64,000 nucleotides of DNA from DAOOOW01 sp035387885 (GTDB taxonomy: Bacteria; Patescibacteriota; Patescibacteriia; UBA2196), in the NCBI GenBank assembly GCA_035387885.1, contig DAOOOW010000001.1, positions 48,173-112,172 of the forward strand, given 5' to 3'. Below, piece by piece: positions 56,669 through 64,000 of the stretch (within the stretch, counting starts at the first letter, position 1; every line of letters starts with the position of its first letter). The notes beneath the pieces were generated by a model. It was given only the letters and a program-made list of their open reading frames with translations. It ran no database searches and was not told the DNA's origin. Made by a program: the position numbers and the translations under genes.

Positions 56669-57223
56669 ATGAAGGTTTTGATCGTTGAAGACCAGCTTAG
56701 GCTGGGTGGAAGAGGTGGCCGCTGGTTGGAATCAGAGGAGTTTTGCTCTCTACTCGAGCAAGCTACGGGTTATGAAATTTTTCACTGCCAGGATGTATTT
56801 TCGGCAGTGGAAATTTTAAGGAAGGAAAAAATTGATTTTGTGGTAACAGATATGGGGTTGCCACAAAAGGCAGGAGAAGAGCCTTCTCCTGTTGCGGGAC
56901 TGCAGATAGTAGAAATCCTTAAGAGTGAAAAAATTCCTTTTAAGGTTTTTACAAGTGTCACTCACTGCGCACATGCTTTAACTGCTGCAGCAGAGGCTGG
57001 TCTGATAACAGCAGAATGGGCCATGTGGGTGCAAGATCACCATGTGGAAATGGAATACGCGGCTTCGGCCGAGGACGACCCACGGTTTCCTCCCAAGTTA
57101 GATAGAATCGGGGAATGGAAACACGGCGGGATGGTGATCTTCGGATGTTTCGTTGTTGGAGGAAAAAGACCTGTTTTTTTGGAGGATTTTATAAAAAAAT
57201 GGGTCAAAGTAATATCAATGTAG
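56669..57223 (+). CDS. Receiver-domain-like protein (orphan response regulator)
   Basis: The 184-residue protein starts at ATG 56669 after AGAGGAA. It resembles a CheY-type receiver: MKVLIVEDQ (acidic pair), FVVTDMGLP (phospho-acceptor Asp), FKVFTSVTH (Thr/Ser strand). No output domain is visible; after residue 120 the chain is a unique C-terminal segment (MVIFGCFVVGGKRPVFLEDF). No histidine kinase is nearby. Its long structured leader suggests RNA-level control. CAGGAGAAG/CTTCTCCTG (about 56872-56891) forms a hairpin within the coding sequence. Confidence 0.65.
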   Translation: MKVLIVEDQLRLGGRGGRWLESEEFCSLLEQATGYEIFHCQDVFSAVEILRKEKIDFVVTDMGLPQKAGEEPSPVAGLQIVEILKSEKIPFKVFTSVTHCAHALTAAAEAGLITAEWAMWVQDHHVEMEYAASAEDDPRFPPKLDRIGEWKHGGMVIFGCFVVGGKRPVFLEDFIKKWVKVISM

Positions 57224-57227
57224 AAAT

Positions 57228-57310
57228 CTCCCTCACTTACGCAAAGCACCGTGTAAGTGAGGGACTACTGCCCTTGCCGCAAAACAGCGCGGCAAGGGCT
57301 TTTTATTTTT
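57228..57310 (+). terminator. Double hairpin terminator
   Basis: First CCCTCACTTAC/GTAAGTGAGGG, then GCCCTTGCCGC/GCGGCAAGGGC followed by TTTTTATTTTT. The first hairpin follows the stop by a few bases. Confidence 0.9.
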
Positions 57311-57579
57311 TTAAAAAATATGTTATGCTTAAGGTATAAAATTGTTAAAATTGATTTTTAGTGATAAAATATAGCTGTAAGAAACTTAATTAAATCATTA
57401 ACTTCAGCGCATCTATTTTTTTAAAAGGAAATTCAATAAAGGCTTCTGTGGTAATTAGAAAAAGCAGGGGCTTTTTATTTTTTTTAAATTTGCTATAATT
57501 AATTTGAATTATTCTATAATCTATGATACATTAAAGTTATCAATTTTGTTAACTTTCGTGTATTATTAATTTTTAGCCT
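57311..57579. other. Non-coding region, little recognisable
   Basis: AT-rich, no ORF. A weak AGGGGCTTTTTATTTTT terminator-like run lies near 57465-57483; an AAAGTTA/TAACTTTC inverted pair lies near 57534-57558. Nothing else supportable. Confidence 0.4.
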
Positions 57580-58272
57580 ATGACTCCAGAATATCTGTTA
57601 GAATTAAAAAAGAGCTTAAAAATTTCAGTTGACCAGATTTTGCGCGAGGAGGCAGAAATGATTTTTTTAGAGGCTTTAGCTAAAGACCAGCTTGGTGCCA
57701 AAGTCATTTTTTATGGCGGAACTTCCCTGCGGCTGGTGTATGGTTCACCAAGATTTTCTGAAGATATTGATTTGATTAAGATTAAACCATTTAGCTTGGC
57801 TGAATTTAAAAAATTTGCTAATAAAGTAGCCAAAAATAATTCTTGGGAATTAAGAGACCTTAGGGGTAAAAGGCAGACTTTATTTGCTTTATATTTTATT
57901 AAAGATGAAAAATTAAAACATCCATTTTCTATAAAAATTGAAATTCATACACCCAAAAAAAAGCCCATGATTGATGAAAAAATAGCTTTAATTAAAAGCC
58001 CAGTTTCTGTTTTAGAACCACTACTCTTGGTGCCAAGCTTAACAAAATTAAAAGAATTAAAAATAGCGGCTTTATTAGATAGAAAAAAAGCCAGAGATAT
58101 TTTTGATTTATGGTATATTGCTCAAACGCTAAGAGAAGAGTTTGTCTTGCCAAAAAAAATAACCCCATATAACAAAAGAGAGTTTAAGAATGAATTACAA
58201 GTTTTTTTGCCAACTAAATATTATTCAATTATTGAACAATTATATGAACAAGTTGCTAATTCAAATAAATAA
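57580..58272 (+). CDS. AbiEii-type nucleotidyltransferase toxin
   Basis: The 230-residue protein carries the AbiEii/DUF1814 nucleotidyltransferase core: FYGGTSLRLVYGSPRFSEDIDLI (GG-T then D-x-D) and later LLVPSLTKLKELKIAALLDRKKARDIFDLWYI. AbiE systems are type IV toxin-antitoxin or abortive-infection pairs whose toxin transfers nucleotides to tRNA. The toxin gene is first and overlaps the antitoxin-type gene by 29 bases, the reverse of the classical abiEi-abiEii order. Confidence 0.88.
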   Translation: MTPEYLLELKKSLKISVDQILREEAEMIFLEALAKDQLGAKVIFYGGTSLRLVYGSPRFSEDIDLIKIKPFSLAEFKKFANKVAKNNSWELRDLRGKRQTLFALYFIKDEKLKHPFSIKIEIHTPKKKPMIDEKIALIKSPVSVLEPLLLVPSLTKLKELKIAALLDRKKARDIFDLWYIAQTLREEFVLPKKITPYNKREFKNELQVFLPTKYYSIIEQLYEQVANSNK

Positions 58273-58816
58273 AATTCCTAAAAAATATTATTCATTGACT
58301 GATCTTAAAAAAGTAAGTCAGTTGGGTGGAGAGAGTTTAAAAGTAGCACTTAGCCGTTTGATAAAAAATAATTTACTTTTTAAACTAGCGCCCGCGATGT
58401 TTACTGTTGATCCATCTTTGGTTGACTGGGAAAAATTTGCCTTAGAGGCCTATGGACCGAGTTATTTATCTTGCGAGTGGATATTGGCCAAAAATGGTAT
58501 TTTAAGTCAAAAAACTTATAGTCCAACCATGGTGACATCTAAAAGAAGTAGGGTTATAAAAAATGAAAATATGGTTTTAATTTACCATCACCTCAAACCA
58601 GAATTGTTTTTTGGATATACACTTGAGCAGGGGTTATTAGAAGCTGAACAAGAAAAAGCTTTTTTGGATTTATTGTATTTGTCTCTTCGTGGTTATGCTA
58701 AATTTGACCAAGAAGAAATGAATTTGGATTTGCTGGATAAGATTAAATTAAAGAAATATTTAAAGAGGTTTGAAAATAAAAAAATGGAAAACATGGTGGC
58801 AAAAATTTTTAAATAA
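58244..58816 (+). CDS. AbiEi-type antitoxin/transcriptional regulator
   Basis: The 190-residue protein has an N-terminal winged helix (YYSLTDLKKVSQLGGESLKVALSRLIKNNLLFKL) and an AbiEi-like C-terminal domain (GPSYLSCEWILAKNGILSQ; LEAEQEKAFLDLLYLSLRG). AbiEi proteins repress their operon and neutralise the AbiEii toxin. I chose ATG 58244, which preserves the winged helix and gives a 29-base overlap with the toxin gene, ensuring coupled translation. Confidence 0.82.
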   Translation: MNKLLIQINKIPKKYYSLTDLKKVSQLGGESLKVALSRLIKNNLLFKLAPAMFTVDPSLVDWEKFALEAYGPSYLSCEWILAKNGILSQKTYSPTMVTSKRSRVIKNENMVLIYHHLKPELFFGYTLEQGLLEAEQEKAFLDLLYLSLRGYAKFDQEEMNLDLLDKIKLKKYLKRFENKKMENMVAKIFK

Positions 58817-58829
58817 GTAAATTAAACAT

Positions 58830-60459
58830 ATGCATACTGGAGAATTTTTTAAGAGAAAAAAGTTAGAACCAGAAGAAAGAGGCGAGCCTAATGAGCAGAC
58901 AGAATTTTTAGATTTGTTATCAAACAAAGAAAAAGAAGAATTATTAAGACAGCTCCAAGAAAGAGGTTTAAAAAGTATATTGAAAATCAAAACCGAAGAT
59001 ATAAAAATTGAATCAGTAAATAAAAAATCCCCAGAAAAACAAGATGTCTTATACAATGAGAGTATTTTAGAAATAAATGGGACAATTAAATTAGATAATT
59101 TTTTGTTAACCGAAGGAGCGGAGGAATTTAATTGGCAGACGGTGGTTAATTGGGCAAACGCAGATCATACTGGACTTAATAAAATAGCTTTTCTTAATAA
59201 AATACATAATATTGATTTTGAAGGAGGCTGTCATTTTGAAATAAATGAAGTGGGTTATTGGGGTGAAAGAAGCGGCAATGTTGATGGAACAAAAATTTTA
59301 AATAAAAAAGAAGCTGACAAAATGCAAAGTTTGGGATTAGAAAAGGTAAAAACAAAATTTGTTTATAATAGGAGAGATGAAAGTCAAGATGGAGGTGACA
59401 CAATTGGAGTAAAAAAAGTTGCCTATAGTCTGGCTATTAGAAAAGAAATAAATAGAAGGTTAAGAGAAATTTTGGATAACTGTATAGGTGAAAATTTTTC
59501 ACTCAAAGGCTTTGAGAGGTGGGAAACTCTTAATTTAAAATTTAATTTAGATTTAAAGAAAAAATTATCAGAAGAGCAAGTAAAAGAATTGTGTAAACAG
59601 GGTTTAGAAACAGGGAGTTTTGATCCTTTGTTGTTTTATTTAGGCGCAGGCGCCAAAGATTTTTTGGAATTTATAGCACGAGATGATTATAGTGTGAATA
59701 CAGAATTTCAGTTAATTAAAAATAATTTAGAAGTTTTGGCGCGAGAAATCCAGGGTACAGAAATTTATGATTTGGGACCAGGTAATGGCACTAAAGCAAG
59801 AGAAATTTTAGAATTTTTAGTTAAAAAAAGTGCTACAAAGATTGTTTATCACCCTATTGATGTCAGTACACCCATGGTGATGACGGCAGCCCAAGAGATG
59901 AAGGCTTTAAAAGAAATAGAGGTTGTGGGTGCGGTAACTGATTTTAGAAAAATATCAGAAATTGTTGGGAAAGAAAAAAACAGTTTTTTGTTTTTAGGGT
60001 GTACCTTGAGTAATGAAAAAAAAAGAAAATCAAAAAAAACTTTTAAAAGATTTAAGAAAGGGTATGAAAGTTGGAGAAAAAATAATAATTGGTGTGCAGA
60101 TGAAATTGGATTTGGAAAAAATAGCCAAATCTTACCAAGGCGAAGAGGCAGAAAATTTTAGCAAGCAGATGTTTAAAAGAGTGTTTGGTCTTAATTTCGA
60201 AGATACTAATTATCAAGCTTACGCAGACAAAGAAAATAATCAAGTGGTGATGGAATTAGTTTTTAAGAGAGCAGTTAATTTAAATTATGAAGGGATGCAC
60301 AAAGAATATCAAACTGGAGATATCTTGCGTTCGGCTATTTCTTATAAACACGAGCCAATGGAAATTGCAGAAATTTTTCAGGAAACTGGCTTAAAAATAA
60401 AAAAACAAATTGAAAGTTCTCAAAAAGACTATCAATTAATAATAGCTGAGGCTGTTTAA
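58830..60459 (+). pseudogene. EgtD-like SAM methyltransferase, frameshifted at an A9 tract
   Basis: A first frame (58830-60161) has a charged N-terminal region of about 280 residues of unknown fold. A methyltransferase segment follows: IYDLGPGNGTKAREIL (motif I), IDVSTPMV and FLFLGCTLSN. The following helix continues in the +1 frame (about 60025-60459: LLKDLRKGMKVGEKIIIGVQ, then LNLNYEGMHKEYQTGD). The frames meet at nine A (60016-60024); eight would restore one protein of about 540 residues. The domain resembles histidine-specific methyltransferases (EgtD family). It lies between the AbiE pair and a trmB gene. Confidence 0.7.
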
Positions 60460-60464
60460 AAAAT

Positions 60465-61220
60465 ATGCTCCAAGAAAAAATTAAACAATTAGGCTTAAGC
60501 GATAAGGAAGCTAAAGTTTATTTGGCGGCTTTAGAATTGGGCGGAGAAAGTGTACAAAATATTGCCAAAAAATCTGGGGTGCACAGAGCTACTACCTACC
60601 AATGTTTAGAAAAATTAGCAGAGTCGGGTTTGGTTACCACAGAAAAAATTGGCAAGAAAATATTTTTTTCAGGGCAATATCCGCACCAATTATTAACCAA
60701 CATTTTGGACAAGCAAAATGAGTTAAAGAAAAAAGAGGTGGAGATTTTTAATTTGTTGCCAGAGTTAAACGCGATTTTTAATTATGCGAAAAATAAACCG
60801 CGGGTGCGTTTTTTTGAAGGAGCTGAAGAATTGAAAAAAGTTTATGAAGATACGCTTTATAATAATCAAGAAATTTTAGCTTTTTTATCAGTAGTAAAAC
60901 CAGATAGGGATTTTCTTAAATGGCTTTATGAATATTATTCTCCCGAAAGATCGCGTCGTAATATTAAAGCTAAAGTTATAGCACCTAAAGAAAAAGGCGT
61001 GGAAAAATACACTTCTTTAGATAAAAATCTTAATCGTCAAACAAAATTGATTGACCCGCAAAAATACCCTTTTTCTATTGAAATTGATATTTATGGTAAT
61101 AATAAAGTGGCTTTTATGTCTTATACTACCAAAGAAATGTTTGGAGTGATTATAGAAAGTAAAGAAGTTTATAACACTATGAAATTTGTGTTTCAATTGG
61201 TGTGGAATAATATAAAATAG
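60465..61220 (+). CDS. TrmB-family transcriptional regulator
   Basis: The 251-residue protein has the TrmB winged helix (QLGLSDKEAKVYLAALELGGES; AKKSGVHRATTYQCLEKLAESGLV), a helical linker and effector region (KPRVRFFEGAEELKKVYEDTL). It starts 5 bases after the methyltransferase frame ends, so the two are co-transcribed and it may control that gene. Third TrmB-type protein in the window. Confidence 0.85.
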   Translation: MLQEKIKQLGLSDKEAKVYLAALELGGESVQNIAKKSGVHRATTYQCLEKLAESGLVTTEKIGKKIFFSGQYPHQLLTNILDKQNELKKKEVEIFNLLPELNAIFNYAKNKPRVRFFEGAEELKKVYEDTLYNNQEILAFLSVVKPDRDFLKWLYEYYSPERSRRNIKAKVIAPKEKGVEKYTSLDKNLNRQTKLIDPQKYPFSIEIDIYGNNKVAFMSYTTKEMFGVIIESKEVYNTMKFVFQLVWNNIK

Positions 61221-61299
61221 AGATAGGATTTAAGAGATAATAATTAAGAGACGCCTATCGGCGAGTAATTAACCTCCCCCTCTGGCTATCGCCAGTAGG

Positions 61300-61321
61300 C
61301 CCCTCCTTCGTAAGGAGGGGG
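61300..61321. repeat. Dispersed CCCCTCCTTCG-type palindrome
   Basis: CCCCTCCTT-CGT-AAGGAGGGG just before holA. Its GGAGG could act as a ribosome-binding site for a GTG at 61321, although ATG 61333 is the more probable start. Confidence 0.65.
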
Positions 61322-61332
61322 TGAACACATTT

Positions 61333-62250
61333 ATGCTGTATTTTATATTTGGGTCAGACAATTATCGAGCTAAAGAAAAAGTAAAAGAAATTGTTAAAGA
61401 CAAAACCGGTTTTGAGTTACAAAAAATTGAGGCAGAGGAAATTTCTCTAGATGAACTTTCTGGCAAAATTAAAAGCGCTTCTTTATTTTCACCGCAAAGA
61501 ATTTTAATAATTGAAAACTTATCTTTAAATGAAGCGCAAAAAGAAATAACTGATTATTTAAAAGAGCAAAAAAAGATTTTAGACAGCCCAAATGATATTT
61601 TTATTTTTTTAGAGAGTAAAGTGGATAAAAAAACAAGTTTATATAAATTTTTAAGCGCGGCAAAAAATAAATTTGAATTGGAAATTCTAAAAGGCGCGGA
61701 ATTAAAAAAATGGCTGATGGATTATGTGAAGAAAAAAAACGGTCAGATAGAAAATTCGGCAGTGGCAGAAATTATGATGAGTGAACAAAAGAGTTTGAAT
61801 TTTTTATCTTTGGAATTAGACAAGCTTTTGGCCTATAGTTCTAATATTAATTTAGAAGCTGTCAAACTTTTAACCGCTATAAGTTTTGATGATAATATTT
61901 TTAATTTGACAGACGCGGTTTCGGCCAATAATAAATCCTTGGCTTTAAAACTTTTGAGCCAGCAATTGGAAGCTGGTACAGAGCCATTATATATCTTAAC
62001 TATGCTAGTGCGCCAAATCCGTTTGTTAATTCAAATTAAAGAAGCCGGTTTAAAAAATAATAATTATAGCGAGATTGCCAAAGAATTGAGTTTACATCCT
62101 TTTGTGGTGCAAAAAGTTTTAGGCCAAACAAAAAATTATTCTTTTGAAGATTTAAAAATAAAATTTGGGCAACTTTTGACTATTGATTTACAGTTAAAAA
62201 GTAGTAAGATTCCCGCCGAAGTATTGCTGACTAATTTTATTGTTGAGTAA
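61333..62250 (+). CDS. holA: DNA polymerase III delta subunit
   Basis: The 305-residue protein matches HolA: MLYFIFGSDNYRAKEKVKEI, IKSASLFSPQRILIIENL, and later LAGTEPLYILTMLVRQIRLLIQIKEA. It opens the clamp within the clamp loader. I chose ATG 61333 because a GTG four codons upstream lies in a dispersed palindrome. It is the first of the holA-lemA stretch. Confidence 0.88.
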   Translation: MLYFIFGSDNYRAKEKVKEIVKDKTGFELQKIEAEEISLDELSGKIKSASLFSPQRILIIENLSLNEAQKEITDYLKEQKKILDSPNDIFIFLESKVDKKTSLYKFLSAAKNKFELEILKGAELKKWLMDYVKKKNGQIENSAVAEIMMSEQKSLNFLSLELDKLLAYSSNINLEAVKLLTAISFDDNIFNLTDAVSANNKSLALKLLSQQLEAGTEPLYILTMLVRQIRLLIQIKEAGLKNNNYSEIAKELSLHPFVVQKVLGQTKNYSFEDLKIKFGQLLTIDLQLKSSKIPAEVLLTNFIVE

Positions 62251-62265
62251 GTAGTAGTCTTTTAT

Positions 62266-62290
62266 GCTACCTTTTTAAACAAAAAGGTAG
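62266..62290. repeat. Hairpin GCTACCTTTTT/AAAAAGGTAGC
   Basis: Precedes the long repeat R1. A counterpart, GCCACCTTTTTT/AAAAAAGGTGGC, precedes R2 at 63192-63215 with compensating base changes. Confidence 0.8.
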
Positions 62291-62299
62291 CTCCAAAAA

Positions 62300-62450
62300 C
62301 TGGTTCGCTGCTGCGCCTTAGAGAAAATAGGGCTCACTTGGCTAAATTGAACGGATGCCTGGTCAGCCTTATTATATAGGCCTCCTGTCCATTCAATTCT
62401 TAACGCCAAGTTCACCTCTATTTTCTTTCTAAGGCTCCGCCAAGCGAACG
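62300..62450. repeat. Long structured repeat R1 (left of lemA)
   Basis: About 150 bases of nested imperfect palindrome: GTTCGCT/AGCGAAC outermost, CTTAGA and AAAATAG with CTATTTT and TCTAAG, ACTTGGC/GCCAAGT, ATTGAA/TTCAAT, and a terminal GCC/GGC hairpin. It is about 80 percent alike by eye to R2 at 63222-63376. Confidence 0.8.
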
Positions 62451-62545
62451 GGAAAACAATTTTATTAGTTGCATTTGAGGACAGTATGACCTATAATATA
62501 ACTATATAAATATAATTAAGAGCAATAAAAATGCTTTAAAAAATT

Positions 62546-63100
62546 ATGTCTACATTATTATTAATAATTCTAGCTGTATTGGTGGTGATAATTTTATGGG
62601 TGGTAGGTGTCTATAATGGCTTAATTAAGCTTAATAATCGCACTAAAGAGGCCTGGAGCGACATTGATGTGCAACTTAAGCGTCGTCATGATTTAATCCC
62701 TAATTTAGTGGAAACAGTCAAGGGGTATGCTTCTCATGAAAGCGGTTTATTTCAAAAAGTAACTGAAGCCAGAACTGCGGCTATGGGGGCAACTACTAAA
62801 GAAGAAATTGCCGTAGCCGAAAATAATTTAATGGGTACTTTAAAGAGTTTATTTGCCGTAGCTGAAAATTATCCAGAATTAAAAGCCAATACAAATTTTT
62901 TATCCCTGCAAGCAGAGTTATCTGAAACAGAAAATAAAGTGGAAGCTTCCAGAAGATTTTATAATGGTAATGTGCGTGATTTTAACACTAAAATTGAAAT
63001 GTTTCCTACCAATTTAATTGCTGGGATGTTGAAATTTACTAAATATGAATTTTTTGGTGCTAGTGAAGAAGAAAAGAAAAATGTGGAAGTAAAGTTTTAA
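62546..63100 (+). CDS. LemA family protein
   Basis: The 184-residue protein has one N-terminal membrane helix (LLLIILAVLVVIILWVVGVYN) and then the LemA coiled-coil domain (RTKEAWSDIDVQLKRRHDLIPNLVETVKGYA; SRRFYNGNVRDFNTKIEMFPTNLIA). LemA proteins are membrane-bound and poorly understood; they occur widely in Patescibacteria. It stands alone between the two copies of the structured repeat, so the repeats may mark its boundaries. Confidence 0.93.
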   Translation: MSTLLLIILAVLVVIILWVVGVYNGLIKLNNRTKEAWSDIDVQLKRRHDLIPNLVETVKGYASHESGLFQKVTEARTAAMGATTKEEIAVAENNLMGTLKSLFAVAENYPELKANTNFLSLQAELSETENKVEASRRFYNGNVRDFNTKIEMFPTNLIAGMLKFTKYEFFGASEEEKKNVEVKF

Positions 63101-63221
63101 AAGTATTAATTAAAAATTAAAAAGCAGGCTTTAAAACCTGCTTTTTTGGTATTTTGTATTTGTCGTTTAAAATCTAAAAAATATTTCTTCTGCCACCTTT
63201 TTTAAAAAAGGTGGCCCAAAA

Positions 63222-63376
63222 ACGCCAGCTGAGTTGCGCTTTAGAGAAAATAGGGCTCACTTGTCTAAATTGAACGGATGCCTGGTCGGCCGATAACACA
63301 TCGGCCTCCCCTCCATTCAATTCTTAACGCCAAGTTCGCCTCTATTTTCTAACTAAAGCTTCACTAAAGCTGGCCA
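63222..63376. repeat. Long structured repeat R2 (right of lemA)
   Basis: Same layout as R1. The outer stem is GCCAGCT/AGCTGGC rather than GTTCGCT/AGCGAAC, the next is GCTTTAGA with CTAAAGC, and the apical hairpin is GGCCGA/TCGGCC instead of GCC/GGC. Confidence 0.8.
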
Positions 63377-63466
63377 GGGAATAAATAAATAAAAATTACA
63401 AAAATTTACAAAGCAAATGGGAAAAAGATAGTGAAATAAAATATTATTAATAAAATTAAAAAGAAA

Positions 63467-63495
63467 AAAGGAGCGCGTGAAGGCGCGCTCCTTTG
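63467..63495 (-). terminator. Terminator of the 63694 gene
   Basis: Stem GGAGCGCG/CGCGCTCC; on the minus strand it is followed by TTTTTTCTTTTT. Confidence 0.9.
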
Positions 63496-63508
63496 TGTAT
63501 TGGTTCAG

Positions 63509-63694
63509 TCATTTTACTGGTGTGCAACATCCAAAATGCGCTGCACCTATAGCGACTTTATCCTCAATAATACTTTCCACTTGCCCGACAGTTCTTCCCC
63601 TGGTCGAGATTGAGTGTTTCTTCCCATCCATTCCGATGAAGTAAGCTTCACGAGCCGGTTTGGACTTCCTGACGCTATCTTGCTCTTCAGTCAT
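63509..63694 (-). CDS. Small protein, unknown
   Basis: A 61-residue protein (MTEEQDSVRKSKPAREAYF ... HFGCCTPVK) starting at ATG 63694 after CGGAG. It has a short beta-rich segment (AYFIGMDGKKHSISTRGRTV) and ends with a Cys pair. No family recognised. The gene has a consensus promoter, a structured leader of about 155 bases and its own terminator. Such regulation is notable for so small a gene. Confidence 0.6.
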   Translation of the reverse strand: MTEEQDSVRKSKPAREAYFIGMDGKKHSISTRGRTVGQVESIIEDKVAIGAAHFGCCTPVK

Positions 63695-63710
63695 TTTCTA
63701 CTCCGTTTTT

Positions 63711-63815
63711 TGTTTTTGAGTCCCCAATCTTTTTCCCCCTTTAGTTGTTGTGGAAAAAGATTTTTTCTCTACATGTCCTCCCAATGCCCCCACTGGAGGA
63801 CTCAAATTTTTTTCC
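63711..63815 (-). ncRNA. Structured leader with alternative hairpins
   Basis: Minus strand, from about 63810: GTCCTCC can pair with GGGAGGAC (hairpin of 7 bp). GAGTCC can instead pair with GGACTC, about 80 bases later, after an 11-bp stem AATCTTTTTCC/GGAAAAAGATT. The two pairings share bases, so they exclude each other, as in riboswitches. Confidence 0.55.
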
Positions 63816-63856
63816 TCCTTTTTTGTGTGAGATTTTATTTTTAAAGAGATGAATTT

Positions 63857-63885
63857 ATTATACGGTTGAATTTAAAAAATGTCAA
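63857..63885 (-). promoter_or_regulatory. Consensus promoter of the 63694 gene
   Basis: Minus strand -35 TTGACA (63885-63880), 17-base spacer, -10 TATAAT (63862-63857). Confidence 0.9.
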
Positions 63886-63902
63886 TCAGAAAAAAATATC
63901 TT

Positions 63903-63931
63903 TGACTTTTTATAAAAACTATGCTATAATT
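63903..63931 (+). promoter_or_regulatory. Consensus promoter at the right end of the window
   Basis: TTGACT (about 63902-63907), 17-base spacer, TATAAT (about 63925-63930). Divergent from the 63694 gene. Confidence 0.8.
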
Positions 63932-63937
63932 ACTTTA

Positions 63938-63990
63938 TACAGGTGAGGCGAATTCACCCCCGAAATGCAATTTTATGTTCGGGTTTTTTT
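63938..63990 (+). ncRNA. Short promoter-proximal transcript or attenuator
   Basis: From the promoter at 63903, the RNA would contain GGTG...CACC (63942-63959) and then CCGA/TCGG (about 63960-63985) followed by TTTTTTT, a terminator. It may be the attenuated leader of a gene beyond the window. Confidence 0.55.
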
Positions 63991-64000
63991 AATTGTTTTT

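Noticed and set aside
62266..63376. Composite transposon carrying lemA
   Set aside because: Flanking repeats encode no transposase, and I see no target-site duplication; kept as a structured-repeat observation only.

Overview
The window looks like the origin region of a small, AT-rich Patescibacteria (CPR) chromosome. The signs are short intergenic spaces, a family of small two-helix type IV secretion pilin-like proteins, several TrmB-type regulators, a bactofilin, LemA, Elp3 and DUF5652-like proteins, and many short dispersed palindromes. I cannot place it below phylum level. The order rpmH-rnpA-yidD-yidC (minus) against dnaA-dnaN (plus) puts the replication origin near 42-44 kb, and three parS-like palindromes lie about 4 kb to its left.

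Layout. 0-4.3 kb: rpsF-ssb-rpsR operon and a large lamin-tail surface protein, then tRNA-Leu. 4.5-9.4 kb: a frameshifted CPBP protease, a GtrA protein, a solute-binding lipoprotein and four pilin-like proteins. 9.6-12.7 kb: accessory island of small membrane proteins, a lipoprotein, a GC-rich gene of unknown function and a nuclease-like protein. 12.7-23.5 kb: tRNA-Ser and two tRNA-Arg genes with unusual tails, recG, glutaredoxin, DsbA-like, folD, glyA, rpsO, rnc and two small accessory clusters. 23.6-33 kb: uvrA, two tRNAs, pilT, a pilin-peptidase fusion, tRNA-His, a decayed homing endonuclease, a NUDIX hydrolase and elp3. 33-38.5 kb: methyltransferase, two trmB genes, two accessory genes with related leaders, the parS-like region and two tRNAs. 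38.7-53 kb: bactofilin, the dnaA region, apt, mtnP, efp, recA, ftsK, rpmF, nusB. 53-64 kb: pnp, hicB-like, a response-regulator-like gene with a structured leader, an AbiE pair, an EgtD-like methyltransferase, trmB, holA, and lemA between two copies of a long structured repeat.

Two gene classes are interleaved. Housekeeping genes have weak or no Shine-Dalgarno sequences. About fifteen short accessory genes instead have strong AGGAGG-type sites, often near-consensus TTGACA-17-TATAAT promoters, GC-rich intrinsic terminators and sometimes long structured leaders.

The most unusual material is non-coding. An 88-nt leader RNA occurs three times (34784-34871, 36494-36581, 56537-56624); two copies are identical and the third has a rebuilt helix. 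tRNA genes carry degenerate copies of their own T-arm/acceptor with hairpin modules inserted in the T-loop. A family of hairpins shares a GCAG loop. One 108-codon ORF (34424-34750) is almost wholly a chain of perfect inverted repeats. A long repeat with compensatory changes flanks lemA. Palindromes lie in frame inside folD, a methyltransferase and a pilin gene. Several genes are broken at homopolymers or by early TAA codons; whether these are biological or assembly errors cannot be told from sequence alone.
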